From NCBI RefSeq assembly GCF_025449215.1, contig NZ_CP104900.1, positions 1-64,000 of the forward strand: 64,000 nt of DNA, written 5' to 3'. Below the pieces are notes generated by a model. The model made no database searches and was not told the DNA's origin. It saw nothing but the letters and a program-made list of their open reading frames with translations. Numbering within the stretch: the first letter of the stretch is position 1; each line of letters opens with the position of its first letter. The DNA is from Shewanella seohaensis (GTDB lineage: Bacteria; Pseudomonadota; Gammaproteobacteria; Enterobacterales; Shewanellaceae). The position numbers and the translations under genes were made by a program. Shown here piece by piece: positions 19,027 to 29,005 of this stretch.

Positions 19027-20531
19027 CTATGAGCAGCAGTCGCTGCGGCGCAGCCAACTTCTTGGAATTTTCTCAAATACCACTTTCGCCATCAGTAGTG
19101 CGAGCACTATGCCTGAGGTCGCGACTAGCCACTCTGGCAACATTTGATGTTGCTCACCAATCTGTGGCATCACCTCAAAACCAAAGTTAGCAACCAGATA
19201 GTTCACTAAAGCGCCAGCGACTAAGGCAACCCCAAGACACCACCAAGATAGCCATAGAGCGCGCGCTTACCCAGCTCCTTAGTCACCACGCCTAAGGTGG
19301 CGATATTGGTTGCAGGACCTGCCATCATAAACACTAGCACGGCGCCAGGGGAGACACCCGCCAGTAGCAAGCCCGCTGCAATCGGCGTTGAAGCTGTAGC
19401 GCAGATATACATAGGCACAGACACTAGCACCATCACCAACATAGCAAGCAATCCATCGCCCCACTTAGCTAAAAAGTCAGCAGGAACATAGGTTTGCACT
19501 ATGGCTGCGAAGAATAAGCCCACCAGCAACCAAAGTGTGGTGTCACGCACCAGATCCGTCGCCGCATATTTAAGCCCTATGCCTACTCGTGCAATAACAG
19601 ACTCAGACTTAAGCTCGGTTGCCATATCCTGTGTAGATGCGCAGCAGCTCTCGCCTTCGACTTGATGGCTGTCAGCCGTTTTCGCGCTTGAGCTACCACA
19701 ACAAGCGCCCTTTTTCACTACGACTATTTTTTCAGGCGCGGCAGTTTGAGTGCCACAGCATGATCCCGCAGTCTCTGCATTTACGGAATGGGCTTTAGCA
19801 GCATTAACCTTAGCAGCATTAACCATAGTGACAGCGCCCATGCTTGAGCCGCCAGTTGCCATTAGACTTGGCGCCGCCATCGGCGTCATTTTGATTTTTG
19901 GCTCGGCTGCTGGCGTTTTCGCGTTATCACTGCCGCAGCAGGAAGACTTAACTGGCGTGATTGCCGGCGCCTTAGTCGATGAACAGCAGCTTTTTACCGC
20001 TTCGGCTTTTACCACTTTCTCCGCCGACAAAGATTTTGAAGCACAGCATGAAGCGACTGGCGCAGTGCTAGCTGATGCCTTGTCTGACTGAGCCGAGTCT
20101 GACAGGGCCTCGGCCTTAACAGCAGGTTTGCCATCGTCATCATCTCGCCCGACTAAAAGGCCCGCAACAATAGCGCTGGTGATCGCCGCAATCGGCCGTA
20201 CTATCGCCATAAAAGGGCCGAGCAAAACGTAAGAAACCGTTACAGAGTCGACCCCAGTTTCAGGGGTGGAAACTAAAAAGGAAGTCGTTGCCGCTTTCGA
20301 TGCCCCTGAGCGGCGCAGCCCAACGGCTGCGGGGATGACACCGCAGGAACACAGAGGTAATGGCGCGCCTAACAACGCCGCCTTCACCACGGTTTTAAAG
20401 CCATGCCCGCCGAGCTGCTTTTGCATCCAAGCCATGGGCACAAACACTTTGAGTAGGCCCGCCAGAATCAAGCCGAGCAACAGCCAAGGGGCGGAATCTA
20501 AAAACAGATCGATAAAATTCTTCAATAACAT
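19027..20531 (-). pseudogene. SO_0444-family Cu/Zn efflux permease, one-base frameshift near 3' end
   Basis: Permease of the DUF318/UPF0718 type: two groups of four or so helices around a ~170-residue linker. The first half has APLPLCSCGVIPAAVGLRRS, the second MYICATASTPIAAGLLL and MAGPATNIATLG, the paired family motifs. The linker (~150-320) carries six Cys-Cys pairs (SCCASKS, SCCSSTK, SCCGSDN, SCCGTQT, ACCGSSS, SCCAST), suggesting metal binding. The frame ends early at 19221. Changing CCCC at 19230-19233 to five C continues it through VALVAGALVNYLVANFGFEV to a C-terminal ...RRSDCCS and a stop at 19027-19029, giving 502 codons. Probably functional if the base is a sequencing error. It lies 2 bp downstream of its MerR-type regulator. 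Confidence 0.8.
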
Positions 20532-20533
20532 AG

Positions 20534-21007
20534 TTAATTCCCTGACTTATCTAGGGTTGTCGCATCTGGAGTTTGGCCATGGTCGTGCTCCACACGCACT
20601 CGCTCTGTGCTCGACTCCAGCGCTTCTAAAATCGAGCAATGTTCGGCGCTACGCGGCCCGCCGCAGCAGGCATCCGACAGTTTTTGCAAACTGGTTTGAA
20701 AATGCAGCAACTCGGCAATCTTAGTCTGCACCTGAGCCAACTTAACGTCGACCATGCCCTTCACATCGGCACAAGCCCAATTGGATTTATCCAACTCGAT
20801 AGAAAGCAGCTCGCTAATTTCACTCAAGCTAAAACCTACCGCCTTCGCCCGTAGAATAAAACGCAGCCGTGCGGCATCGGCATCGGTATAGACCCGATAG
20901 CCAGAGTCGGTGCGGCTCGAAGGCGAAAGCAGGCCGTGTTTCTCATAAAATCTAAGGGTATCGGCTTTCACTTCGCATAAATCGGCTAACTCACCAATGC
21001 GGTACAT
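20534..21007 (-). CDS. zntR: MerR-family Zn(II)/metal-responsive regulator, ZntR-like
   Basis: 157 residues. The MerR winged helix (MYRIGELADLCEVKADTLRF, FYEKHGLL, RVYTDADAARLRFI) is followed by the dimer helix and the metal loop. Cys79, Cys114, Cys115 and Cys124 fall exactly on the zinc ligands of E. coli ZntR. The fifth ligand, His119, is Arg here, with a His at 123 as a possible substitute. The C-terminus has HDHGQTPD. It is the first gene of an operon with the efflux permease, and the promoter carries a typical MerR operator. The protein would sense excess Zn (or Cu) and untwist the promoter. Confidence 0.85.
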   Translation of the reverse strand: MYRIGELADLCEVKADTLRFYEKHGLLSPSSRTDSGYRVYTDADAARLRFILRAKAVGFSLSEISELLSIELDKSNWACADVKGMVDVKLAQVQTKIAELLHFQTSLQKLSDACCGGPRSAEHCSILEALESSTERVRVEHDHGQTPDATTLDKSGN

Positions 21008-21073
21008 AGTTCTATCCTTTGCAGCTTAGCTTGCCTCATGCCAACCTTCGCTGACAATCAACATCATAGGGCG

Positions 21074-21105
21074 AGTATAAACCTTAGAGCCTACTCCAAG
21101 GTCAA
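21074..21105 (-). promoter_or_regulatory. MerR-type promoter with 20-bp spacer and dyad operator
   Basis: On the minus strand, TTGACC (-35, 21100-21105) and TATACT (-10, 21074-21079) are separated by 20 bp. The spacer region contains the dyad ACCTTAGAG-CCTA-CTCCAAGGT (21081-21102). The longer-than-17 spacer and the dyad between -35 and -10 are the hallmark of promoters activated by MerR-family distortion. It lies about 67 bp upstream of the zntR-like start. Confidence 0.85.
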
Positions 21106-21344
21106 GGGCTATTTTTAAATTTATCCTTCAGTCAAAAACCACGGCACTTTGTTCTGATATCAATATTGTGAAATCGCGCAGAAAAAACACCCGTAAATCC
21201 AGTTTTACGGTAGAATACGCGCGCCTGACGCTGGGACAAAAAATATAAGTAGGACCAAGGGGCTTTTGGAAAGCAGAATCCGATAGAAGTTGTTCTGTTT
21301 TCCGAAAGATCCTTGAAACTAAAATAACTGGACCCTGTACCCAA

Positions 21345-22943
21345 ATGACTGTTGCAAATAATGCCAGACCCATTCGTCGCGCGCTGTTAAGCGTTTCAGA
21401 TAAAACCGGAATTCTCGAATTCGCCAAAGCATTACACGCCCAAGGCGTTGAACTGCTGTCAACGGGCGGCACCGCTCGCTTGTTAGCGGATAACGGCGTG
21501 CCTGTTATCGAAGTATCTGACTATACAGGACACCCTGAGATCATGGATGGTCGCGTTAAAACCCTGCACCCTAAAGTGCATGGCGGCATTTTGGCGCGTC
21601 GCGGTCTTGATGAAAATGTCATGGCTGCCAACAACATCAATGCAATCGATCTGGTTGCGGTTAACCTCTACCCTTTTGCCGATACCGTTGCTAAAGCCGG
21701 TTGCACCTTAGAAGATGCGATTGAAAACATCGACATCGGTGGCCCGACTATGGTGCGCGCTGCGGCGAAAAACCATAAAGACGTGACTATCGTGGTAAAT
21801 GCGGCCGACTATAACCGCGTATTAGCCGAAATGGCCGCCAACAATGGCAGCACGACTCACGCGACCCGTTTCGATTTAGCGATTGCCGCCTTCGAACACA
21901 CTGCCGGTTACGATGGCATGATCGCCAATTACTTCGGCACTATGGTTCCTGCGCATAGCACTGATGAGTGCTTCGAAGACTCTAAGTTCCCACGCACCTT
22001 CAACACTCAATTAGTGAAGAAGCAAGATCTGCGTTACGGTGAAAACAGCCACCAAACTGCAGCCTTCTACGTTGACACTAAGATCGATGAAGCCTCAGTC
22101 GCAACGGCAGTTCAACTGCAAGGTAAAGCACTGTCTTACAACAACATCGCCGATACCGATGCCGCCCTTGAGTGCGTAAAAGAGTTCAGCGAACCGGCTT
22201 GCGTTATCGTTAAACACGCTAACCCATGTGGTGTTGCACTGGGTAAAGATCTGCTCGATGCCTATAACCGCGCCTATCAAACTGACCCAACGTCAGCCTT
22301 TGGCGGCATTATCGCCTTCAACGGCGAGTTAGATGCAGCAACCGCTAGCGCTATCGTTGAGCGTCAATTCGTTGAAGTGATTATTGCGCCAGTCGTGAGC
22401 CAAGCTGCCCGCGATGTAGTGGCCAAGAAAACCAACGTGCGTCTGTTAGAGTGCGGTCAATGGGATACTAAGACCAAAACCTTAGACTACAAGCGCGTGA
22501 ACGGTGGTCTGCTGGTGCAAGACCGCGACCAAGGCATGGTTGGCTTAGATGACATTAAAGTCGTGACTAAGCGTCAACCGACCGAGAGCGAGCTGAAGGA
22601 CTTAATGTTCTGCTGGAAAGTGGCCAAGTTCGTTAAATCTAACGCCATTGTTTATGCTAAAGACGGCATGACCATCGGTGTCGGCGCCGGCCAAATGAGC
22701 CGCGTCTACAGCGCCAAGATTGCCGGTATCAAGGCGGCCGATGAAGGCTTAGAAGTGGTTAACTCTGTGATGGCGTCCGATGCCTTCTTCCCATTCCGCG
22801 ACGGTATCGATGCCGCAGCGGCGGCGGGCATCAGCTGCATCATCCAGCCAGGTGGCTCAATGCGCGATGCTGAAATCATCGCCGCTGCCGACGAGCACGG
22901 CATGGCCATGGTAATGACGGGCATGCGCCACTTCCGTCACTAA
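21345..22943 (+). CDS. purH: Bifunctional AICAR transformylase / IMP cyclohydrolase
   Basis: 532 residues (family ~530). Catalyses the last two steps of IMP synthesis in the cytosol. The N-terminal MGS-like cyclohydrolase domain (~10-150) contains [24 protein letters not shown] and [14 protein letters not shown]. The transformylase domain (~200-532) contains the catalytic KHANPCGVA and the terminal PGGSMRD and TGMRHFRH. The start ATG at 21345 is followed by a family-typical N-terminus. Upstream, tagaat at about 21209 is a plausible -10. It is followed 105 bp later by purD on the same strand. Confidence 0.97.
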   Translation: MTVANNARPIRRALLSVSDKTGILEFAKALHAQGVELLSTGGTARLLADNGVPVIEVSDYTGHPEIMDGRVKTLHPKVHGGILARRGLDENVMAANNINAIDLVAVNLYPFADTVAKAGCTLEDAIENIDIGGPTMVRAAAKNHKDVTIVVNAADYNRVLAEMAANNGSTTHATRFDLAIAAFEHTAGYDGMIANYFGTMVPAHSTDECFEDSKFPRTFNTQLVKKQDLRYGENSHQTAAFYVDTKIDEASVATAVQLQGKALSYNNIADTDAALECVKEFSEPACVIVKHANPCGVALGKDLLDAYNRAYQTDPTSAFGGIIAFNGELDAATASAIVERQFVEVIIAPVVSQAARDVVAKKTNVRLLECGQWDTKTKTLDYKRVNGGLLVQDRDQGMVGLDDIKVVTKRQPTESELKDLMFCWKVAKFVKSNAIVYAKDGMTIGVGAGQMSRVYSAKIAGIKAADEGLEVVNSVMASDAFFPFRDGIDAAAAAGISCIIQPGGSMRDAEIIAAADEHGMAMVMTGMRHFRH

Positions 22944-22952
22944 TGCCACCTA

Positions 22953-22980
22953 CAGCCAGCACGCCATGTGCTGGCTGTTT
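22953..22980 (+). terminator. Hairpin between purH and purD
   Basis: Perfect 10-bp stem cagccagcac / gtgctggctg with a 5-nt loop and only three T after it. A weak terminator or a processing/stabilising hairpin. purD has its own ribosome-binding site and probably still receives read-through. Confidence 0.5.
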
Positions 22981-23048
22981 CGTTTATCGCACTCTGTAGC
23001 GCTAAAAATCTAACCACAAGAATTTAAAACTCAAAGGGATGACTTAAC

Positions 23049-24347
23049 ATGAAAGTATTAGTTATTGGTGGCGGCGGCCGCGAACATGCCCTAGCTTGGA
23101 AAGCGGCACAATCCCCACAGGTAGAGCTGGTTTATGTTGCACCGGGTAACGCGGGCACAGCCCTCGAGCCGAAGTTAGAAAACCTCAACATCAGCGCGAC
23201 GGACATTCCTGCCCTGCTCGATTTTGCTCAAACCAATCAGATCGAACTCACCATCGTTGGCCCAGAAGCGCCGCTGGTATTAGGCCTGGTCGATGCCTTT
23301 AACGCTGCGGGTCTACCCATTTTCGGCCCAACCAAAGCGGCAGCACAGTTAGAAGGCTCTAAGGCGTTCACTAAGGACTTCTTAGCACGCCACAATATCC
23401 CAACGGCGGGTTATAAAAACTGTACCGAAATCCAAGACGCTAAAGCCTTCGTGCGTGAACTGACGGGCAAGACAGGTTACCCAGTCGTAATCAAGGCCGA
23501 CGGTTTAGCCGCAGGTAAAGGCGTGATCATCGCCCAAGATCAAGCCGAAGCCGATGCCGCCATCGAAGATATGCTCGCGGGCAACAAGTTTGGCGATGCC
23601 GGTTCTCGCGTGGTTATCGAAGAATTCTTAAAAGGCGAAGAAGCCAGCTTTATCGTGATGGTCGATGGTAAAAATATCCTCGCCATGGCAACCAGCCAAG
23701 ACCATAAAGCCCGTGATAATGCCGATCACGGTCCAAACACTGGCGGCATGGGCGCTTACTCCCCTGCACCTGTCGTTACCCAAAGCGTGCACGATTGGAC
23801 AATCGCTAACGTTATCCGCCCAACGGTTGATGGCATGGCGGCTGAAGGCAATGTTTACACTGGCTTCCTGTATGCGGGCCTGATGATCGCACCAGACGGC
23901 AGCGCCAAAGTACTGGAATACAACTGCCGCTTTGGCGACCCAGAAACCCAACCTATTATGATGCGCCTCAAGTCAGATCTGGTTGAGCTGTGTTTAGCCG
24001 CGACCCGTGGCGAGCTGGATAAAGTTACCGCCGAGTACGATTCACGCGCCGCAGTCGGTGTTGTATTAGCCGCAGGCGGTTACCCAGACGACTACCGCAA
24101 GGGCGATGTGATCCAAGGTTTAAGCCTAGGTAATCACGATGCCAAAGTCTTCCACGCAGGCACTGAGATGAAAGACGGCCATGTAGTTACTAACGGTGGC
24201 CGCGTACTATGCGCTACAGCCCTAGGACACACAGTGACCGAAGCACAAAAAGCTGCTTATCTGCTGGTTGATGAAATCCACTGGGATGACGTGTATTTCC
24301 GCACCGATATCGGCTATCGCGCCATTGCCCGCGAACAACAGGGCTAA
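23049..24347 (+). CDS. purD: Phosphoribosylamine-glycine ligase (GARS)
   Basis: 432 residues, second step of purine synthesis in the cytosol. It starts VLVIGGGGREHALAWK (N-domain Gly loop), then the ATP-grasp domain with VIKADGLAAGKGVIIA, EFLKGEEASFIVMVDG, ARDNADHGPNTGGMGAYSP and EYNCRFGDPETQ (metal-binding Glu/Asn), and a C-terminal domain. aaaggga precedes the ATG by 9 nt. It ends in a strong terminator, closing the purHD unit. Confidence 0.97.
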   Translation: MKVLVIGGGGREHALAWKAAQSPQVELVYVAPGNAGTALEPKLENLNISATDIPALLDFAQTNQIELTIVGPEAPLVLGLVDAFNAAGLPIFGPTKAAAQLEGSKAFTKDFLARHNIPTAGYKNCTEIQDAKAFVRELTGKTGYPVVIKADGLAAGKGVIIAQDQAEADAAIEDMLAGNKFGDAGSRVVIEEFLKGEEASFIVMVDGKNILAMATSQDHKARDNADHGPNTGGMGAYSPAPVVTQSVHDWTIANVIRPTVDGMAAEGNVYTGFLYAGLMIAPDGSAKVLEYNCRFGDPETQPIMMRLKSDLVELCLAATRGELDKVTAEYDSRAAVGVVLAAGGYPDDYRKGDVIQGLSLGNHDAKVFHAGTEMKDGHVVTNGGRVLCATALGHTVTEAQKAAYLLVDEIHWDDVYFRTDIGYRAIAREQQG

Positions 24348-24360
24348 GCTTTAATTCATT

Positions 24361-24389
24361 AAAAAAACCGGCTATGCGCCGGTTTTTTT
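24361..24389 (+). terminator. Terminator after purD
   Basis: aaaaaaaccggc / gccggttttttt hairpin with a 7-T tail. Confidence 0.9.
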
Positions 24390-24393
24390 ATGA

Positions 24394-24421
24394 CTTAAAT
24401 TTGACGAACGTCAATTTTAAG
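24394..24421. promoter_or_regulatory. 12-bp palindrome upstream of the ImpA-type protease
   Basis: cttaaatttgac - gaac - gtcaattttaag, with one mismatch between the arms. Its position 107-134 bp before the next start codon and its symmetry suggest a repressor or activator site. It has no T-run and is not a terminator. The binding protein is unknown. Confidence 0.4.
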
Positions 24422-24424
24422 TTA

Positions 24425-24438
24425 ATGATTTATATCAA
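24425..24438. promoter_or_regulatory. Candidate FNR (EtrA) box
   Basis: ATGATTTATATCAA matches TTGAT-N4-ATCAA at nine of ten positions. It lies directly next to the 12-bp palindrome and about 90 bp before the protease start. A -10-like tacaat follows around 24480. Compatible with oxygen-responsive control. Confidence 0.45.
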
Positions 24439-24527
24439 TTTTAAGCAATCAAAACCTACTTTCACCCGCATTATTCCTATACAATGCTACGCAAATGTTA
24501 ACTACCTACAAATGCTAAGGACTCTCC

Positions 24528-27500
24528 ATGGAGATTAGACTCATTTCTGCCGCCATCGCCTTGATACTCGCGGGTTGTGGCGGAGGCTCAGAGGACTCGG
24601 GTAGCACAACCCCTCCGCCGGAGCCGCCAGTCCAACCTCCTGCGGTGACTCAATATACGGCGAGTACTAGTTCAGTCTTGGGTGGCAAGCTCATCCCTAG
24701 CAGCCAGAAGGTAGATGCGGGTAAAAGTGCCAGCTTTAGCATTCAAGCCGACAACGGTTTCGTGCTGGATAGTATTAGTGGCTGTGGCGGCGCGCTGACC
24801 GAACTGACCTACACCACAGCGGCGATAAGTGCCGATTGCACTATCACCCCAAGCTTTATCAGCAATGCTGAAAATGCCATTCGCCATCAAGACCATACCC
24901 TTGCCAGCGCTAACGAACTGATTGATTTCAGCACTGCGGAACTTGCCAAAGTGGACGCTGCCCGCAAAGCGAAAATCACCGAACTCTATCAAGGTGTCGG
25001 TAACAGCATCAGTTGGCATCCGACCCACGATTCCATCACCTTTTCGAGCTTTATGCCGGAAAATACTTTTACCTTACTGCCATCCAATGTTGATGGCAGC
25101 GGCGCCAGCGCCGTACGCGGCTTAGTGATGGCGGGCGAACAACAAGGCCAGCGTTATGCCGCCATGGGTGGCAACCTGTTTGCGGTTAATAATTCGGATC
25201 AGAGTGATAAGCTGCTGAAAAACCTTATTGGATGGCTAACCAAAGGCGGCGATCAGCAGAATGGCTTGAGCATAGTCACGGCACAGATGCCAAGTCGCGC
25301 CGACAGTTGGTATTTCCCCCATAACGAAGGGATCCGCACTTGGCTAAGCAAGTACTACCCCGATGCCCACAGCATCAACGACGCCAATAGCTGTGATTAC
25401 ACCGCCCTTGCCAGCTGTATCGATACCTTAAAACCCGATTTAATCGTTATCAGCGATATTGACCGCGATAACCTAGGTTACGCGGGCATTCAAGCGGCCA
25501 TCACTAAAGCTAAGGCGGCAGGGATCCCGCTGCTGCTGTCGAATTATCGACGCGAACAAAGCGCTATGCTCTCACCGCTCTACCTTGAGATGGGGCTCTC
25601 TACTGCAGGAAACTATTGGTCAAAACTCAATGCCAATAACCTGAGTATCGACACTATCCTAGCCCAAGATAAGACGCTCGCAGATGTCGACACCCTGCTG
25701 GCAAATTTGCGTGAACAACGCTTCGATACGCAAGTGCTCAATGACTGCGGCGGCAACTATTTAAGCTGTAACAGCAGCGCCTTTGTCGAGACCTTCAAGG
25801 CGGGCGCGGATTGGTATCGCAGCAATGCAGAAACCTTAGATAACAATGATATCGATGCTTTTAACAGCCCTAATTTTAGCTTGATGAAAGCGGGATTACT
25901 CCTCGCCGACAAGTATCGCAGTGAAATCGATTATCCCATCGCCTACAGCGAATCCGCCCAGTGGCAGCAAGCCCTGTTTGCCGATTGGACTGTCAGCTAC
26001 GCCCGCGCCCACAACCTCGCCCAAGCTGACTTAGGTGAGTATGTCACCGACAGGACCAATCTGAGCAAGGGCAGCAATGCCCATTACGCCTACCCTGCCA
26101 CAGTGACGGAACGTAAAAGCATCACAGTGCCTTACTCTGGCCAGTGGACAACTACGGGCTGGTACGCCCTACCTGGGCAGAGCATCACCCTCACCCGCTT
26201 AGATAATACTGATACTAATGTTGAAATTAAGCTGAATTATCATAGACGTAATACTAACCGCGCCTATGAGCAAAAGGTTTACCGCGCGCCACTGGAACTT
26301 GCCCAGCAACGCCTCAAGCTCGCTAAAGGGCAAAGTCTTGAATTCTCAACCCCCTATGGCGGCCCTATTTATCTCTATATCAGCGGTGGCGAAGGTGCGC
26401 TCAGTGTTGATGTGCAAGCCAAGAATGTGGCAAAGCACCCCAGCATTATGGATTTTTCCAATCCTGCTGAAATCACGGCCTTTAACGATAAGATCCAAAA
26501 TACTGAGCTACCCCATGTTGATCTTCGCACCGATGGCGCCGAGCAGCATTTGCGCCGTGACCGTTTTATGAATGCAATTGGCGGTAAGATCCCGGATGTC
26601 AATGCGTTGCTCAAGAGCATTGTCGAGGATCATATCAACAGCGTGTATACCCTTGCAGGGCTGAAAATCCAAGGGAAGAGCTTAAGTGAATCTCTCCCCT
26701 CGGATGTGCTTTCAAGCTGTCAGGCACTCTTTGGCGCAGACTGTACCGATGCCAGTTTGCATACCCGCAGCATCATCCAACACGCTAACTATGACCAAAA
26801 CGCCCACTGCGGCTCGGGTTGTAGCGGTAATCCATGGGATGCGGCTTGGAATATTTCGCCAACGGGTTGGGGAGATAACCACGAACTCGGCCACAATCTG
26901 CAAACCAACCGCCTGAACGTGCAATACGCTACTGCTGCCAATCGCGATAATTGGGCTGGCTATGGCAGCCGCGCGGGGGAAAACTCCAACAATATTTTCC
27001 CCTATGTGGTGTTGTGGAAGACCCATTATCTGCGTGACGGCAACACGAGCAGCATCACCGATGGTCATATGAATCACAAAGATCTCTTCTATGTGTTTAT
27101 GTCCGATGCAGCAGGCACCACGGATACCAGTGGCAAACGCGTGGTCTTTGGTGCTAACTGCAAAGTGCTCGATGTGGGCGAAGACAGATACACAGCCCCT
27201 TGGGCCAGCAATGCCTATGCGATACATAACGGCTATCGCATGGCCTTTTACATCCAAATGGCGCTAAAAGCCCATGGTATGACGCTTAACGACGGTACCA
27301 GCCTAAGCAATGGCTTCAATATCTTCACCCTGCTGTACCAACACAGCCGCATCTTTGGTAAATATGCAAATAATGCCAGCGACTGGGAGGCTAACCGCAG
27401 CAAACTCGGCTTTGAACTCTTCCCATACGAGGGCCATAGCGTTTACGGCGGCAAAACGGTGAGGGATATTCCGGGCAATGACTTTATGCTTGTGTCCCTG

Positions 27501-27749
27501 AGTAAGCTCACAGGAAAAGATTGGCGCAGCCATTTTGATATGTTGGGCCTGCGTTACTCAAACCTCGCCGCGGCGCAGGTGACGGTAAACGCCAGCCAAG
27601 GTGCGGTCCCTATGGGTATGTATGAGCTTGAAACCGATTTACCACCAGCAAATATGAGCCAAGGCTTAACCTTTATCCCTCTGTCAGTTAGCGATGGCAG
27701 CACTCTGTGGAAAGGCACAGGCTCACCTAGCCAATGCGCTAAACCTTAA
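24528..27749 (+). CDS. ImpA-family metalloprotease lipoprotein
   Basis: 1,073 residues. The signal peptide ends in the lipobox LAGC, and the Gly-rich residues after the cysteine give no Asp-type retention signal, so it is probably outer-membrane or surface-anchored. A Pro-rich linker is followed by a small immunoglobulin-like domain (~40-115), an ImpA N-terminal region and a mucinase-type catalytic part. The zinc motif is HELGHN (His785-His789) preceded by GWGDN, with GEN and DGH segments downstream. Relatives (P. aeruginosa IMPa) cleave O-glycosylated mucin-type proteins, so a role in attacking glycoproteins is inferred, not shown. The transcription unit appears to be single-gene, with an FNR-like box upstream and a terminator downstream. 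Confidence 0.85.
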   Translation: MEIRLISAAIALILAGCGGGSEDSGSTTPPPEPPVQPPAVTQYTASTSSVLGGKLIPSSQKVDAGKSASFSIQADNGFVLDSISGCGGALTELTYTTAAISADCTITPSFISNAENAIRHQDHTLASANELIDFSTAELAKVDAARKAKITELYQGVGNSISWHPTHDSITFSSFMPENTFTLLPSNVDGSGASAVRGLVMAGEQQGQRYAAMGGNLFAVNNSDQSDKLLKNLIGWLTKGGDQQNGLSIVTAQMPSRADSWYFPHNEGIRTWLSKYYPDAHSINDANSCDYTALASCIDTLKPDLIVISDIDRDNLGYAGIQAAITKAKAAGIPLLLSNYRREQSAMLSPLYLEMGLSTAGNYWSKLNANNLSIDTILAQDKTLADVDTLLANLREQRFDTQVLNDCGGNYLSCNSSAFVETFKAGADWYRSNAETLDNNDIDAFNSPNFSLMKAGLLLADKYRSEIDYPIAYSESAQWQQALFADWTVSYARAHNLAQADLGEYVTDRTNLSKGSNAHYAYPATVTERKSITVPYSGQWTTTGWYALPGQSITLTRLDNTDTNVEIKLNYHRRNTNRAYEQKVYRAPLELAQQRLKLAKGQSLEFSTPYGGPIYLYISGGEGALSVDVQAKNVAKHPSIMDFSNPAEITAFNDKIQNTELPHVDLRTDGAEQHLRRDRFMNAIGGKIPDVNALLKSIVEDHINSVYTLAGLKIQGKSLSESLPSDVLSSCQALFGADCTDASLHTRSIIQHANYDQNAHCGSGCSGNPWDAAWNISPTGWGDNHELGHNLQTNRLNVQYATAANRDNWAGYGSRAGENSNNIFPYVVLWKTHYLRDGNTSSITDGHMNHKDLFYVFMSDAAGTTDTSGKRVVFGANCKVLDVGEDRYTAPWASNAYAIHNGYRMAFYIQMALKAHGMTLNDGTSLSNGFNIFTLLYQHSRIFGKYANNASDWEANRSKLGFELFPYEGHSVYGGKTVRDIPGNDFMLVSLSKLTGKDWRSHFDMLGLRYSNLAAAQVTVNASQGAVPMGMYELETDLPPANMSQGLTFIPLSVSDGSTLWKGTGSPSQCAKP

Positions 27750-27784
27750 TGGGTCATAGATGTCGATAGCCTCAACCTAATCCC

Positions 27785-27815
27785 AATAAACCTCGCTTAT
27801 GCGGGGTTTATTTTT
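27785..27815 (+). terminator. Terminator after the ImpA-type gene
   Basis: aataaacctcgc / gcggggtttatt stem (one G-T pair) followed by ttttt. Confidence 0.8.
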
Positions 27816-27898
27816 GCCACAAAGCGTGAGCTAACGCACACAAGTCCCCGTTTGGCAGGCGCACTATCTAGACCCAACAAAAATATCAGGGCTTATTT

Positions 27899-28123
27899 AT
27901 GGGATATTCAATCAAAGACATTATTTATCAAGGGGAAAAGTCTGGCGTGCACAATTGGCAGACGCTATCGGGACAGAATTTTTACTGGCATCCAGACTGG
28001 TTACATATCGCAGAGGATCTCACCGGCCACAAGGCCACCGCCCATATTCAGGCCGATGGCGATAAGGCGACCCAAAGCGAGGCAGAGCAAGCTATTGTGA
28101 AACACCTTAATCGCGGCAAATAA
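27899..28123 (+). CDS. Small conserved hypothetical protein
   Basis: 74-residue soluble protein beginning MGYSIKDIIYQGEKSGVHNW, with several Trp/Tyr residues in the middle and a charged C-terminus. The start ATG has only a weak site (aggg). It overlaps no other gene and its stop is just 3 bp from the end of the convergent SDR gene. I do not recognise the family. Its even codon use supports a real gene. Confidence 0.6.
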   Translation: MGYSIKDIIYQGEKSGVHNWQTLSGQNFYWHPDWLHIAEDLTGHKATAHIQADGDKATQSEAEQAIVKHLNRGK

Positions 28124-28126
28124 GCA

Positions 28127-28936
28127 TCAATGGCCCGACGCAATCGCCTTGCGGGCAATTTTATCGATTAATCCAGGTGCAATCAGCTTTAGCCAGCGCC
28201 CGAGTCGGCCACGTAGCGACGTAATAAGCTGCCGACCTCGGGTCGCTATCACAGGGAGCATCATGTTCGCACATTGCTCGGCGGTGATAATTTTGGCTTC
28301 TTGCATTGGGGATTTCCCAAGCGGCTTACCCTCGCCATCGAGGGCACGCTTATGAATTTGTGATACGACAAAATCGGGACAAATTACAGTCACGGCCACA
28401 TTATCATCCGCCAGTTCAATCCGTAGCGAATCAAAAAAGCCGATAACTGCATGCTTAGAGGCAGCATAGCCACTTCGCGTCGGCACGCCCGTTAACCCTG
28501 CTACCGAGGCCACAACCACCACCTGACCTTGGCTCGACTTTAAATAGGGTAAGGCGGCATGAGTTAAATACGCTGGCCCTAAGTAGTTGACTCGCATGAT
28601 ATCTTCCAGCACAGACAACTGATTAAGCTCATCGAAACGCGACCACATAGTCATACCCGCGTTATTCACTAGAATATCGAGGCGACCATAATGGGCAATC
28701 GTGGCTTGAATTAAGGCTTCGCATTGGGAGGCGCTACTGACATCGGCGGCAAATACAAAGGGAGTCGGACCATAGTTCGCGATTTCGAGGGCAAGGGAGG
28801 CTAAACGTGTTTCATTGCGGGCACTGAGCACCAGTTGGCAACCCACCCGTGCCATGGCGATGGCCAGCGCACGGCCTATTCCCTCCGAAGCGCCCGTAAT
28901 AATGACCACTTTACCCGTCAGTCCATCCATAACCAT
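28127..28936 (-). CDS. SDR-family NAD(P)-dependent oxidoreductase
   Basis: 269-residue classical short-chain dehydrogenase. The cofactor loop TGASEGIG lies at ~14-21, NNAG at ~91-94, the catalytic Ser at ~144 and YAASK at ~157-161. An Asp after strand 3 (ADVSS) fits NAD(P) binding. The C-terminus is long and basic (LRGRLGRWLKLIAPGLIDKI), resembling the membrane-associated subset such as the YqjQ/DltE group. The substrate is unknown. The next gene upstream on the strand lies more than 2.6 kb away. Confidence 0.85.
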   Translation of the reverse strand: MVMDGLTGKVVIITGASEGIGRALAIAMARVGCQLVLSARNETRLASLALEIANYGPTPFVFAADVSSASQCEALIQATIAHYGRLDILVNNAGMTMWSRFDELNQLSVLEDIMRVNYLGPAYLTHAALPYLKSSQGQVVVVASVAGLTGVPTRSGYAASKHAVIGFFDSLRIELADDNVAVTVICPDFVVSQIHKRALDGEGKPLGKSPMQEAKIITAEQCANMMLPVIATRGRQLITSLRGRLGRWLKLIAPGLIDKIARKAIASGH

Positions 28937-29005
28937 TCCCTTGTTACCAATGTGTTAATTATGCTCCGAAGTAAATTGGCATAATCATCTTAAAAGCGCA
29001 ATCCC

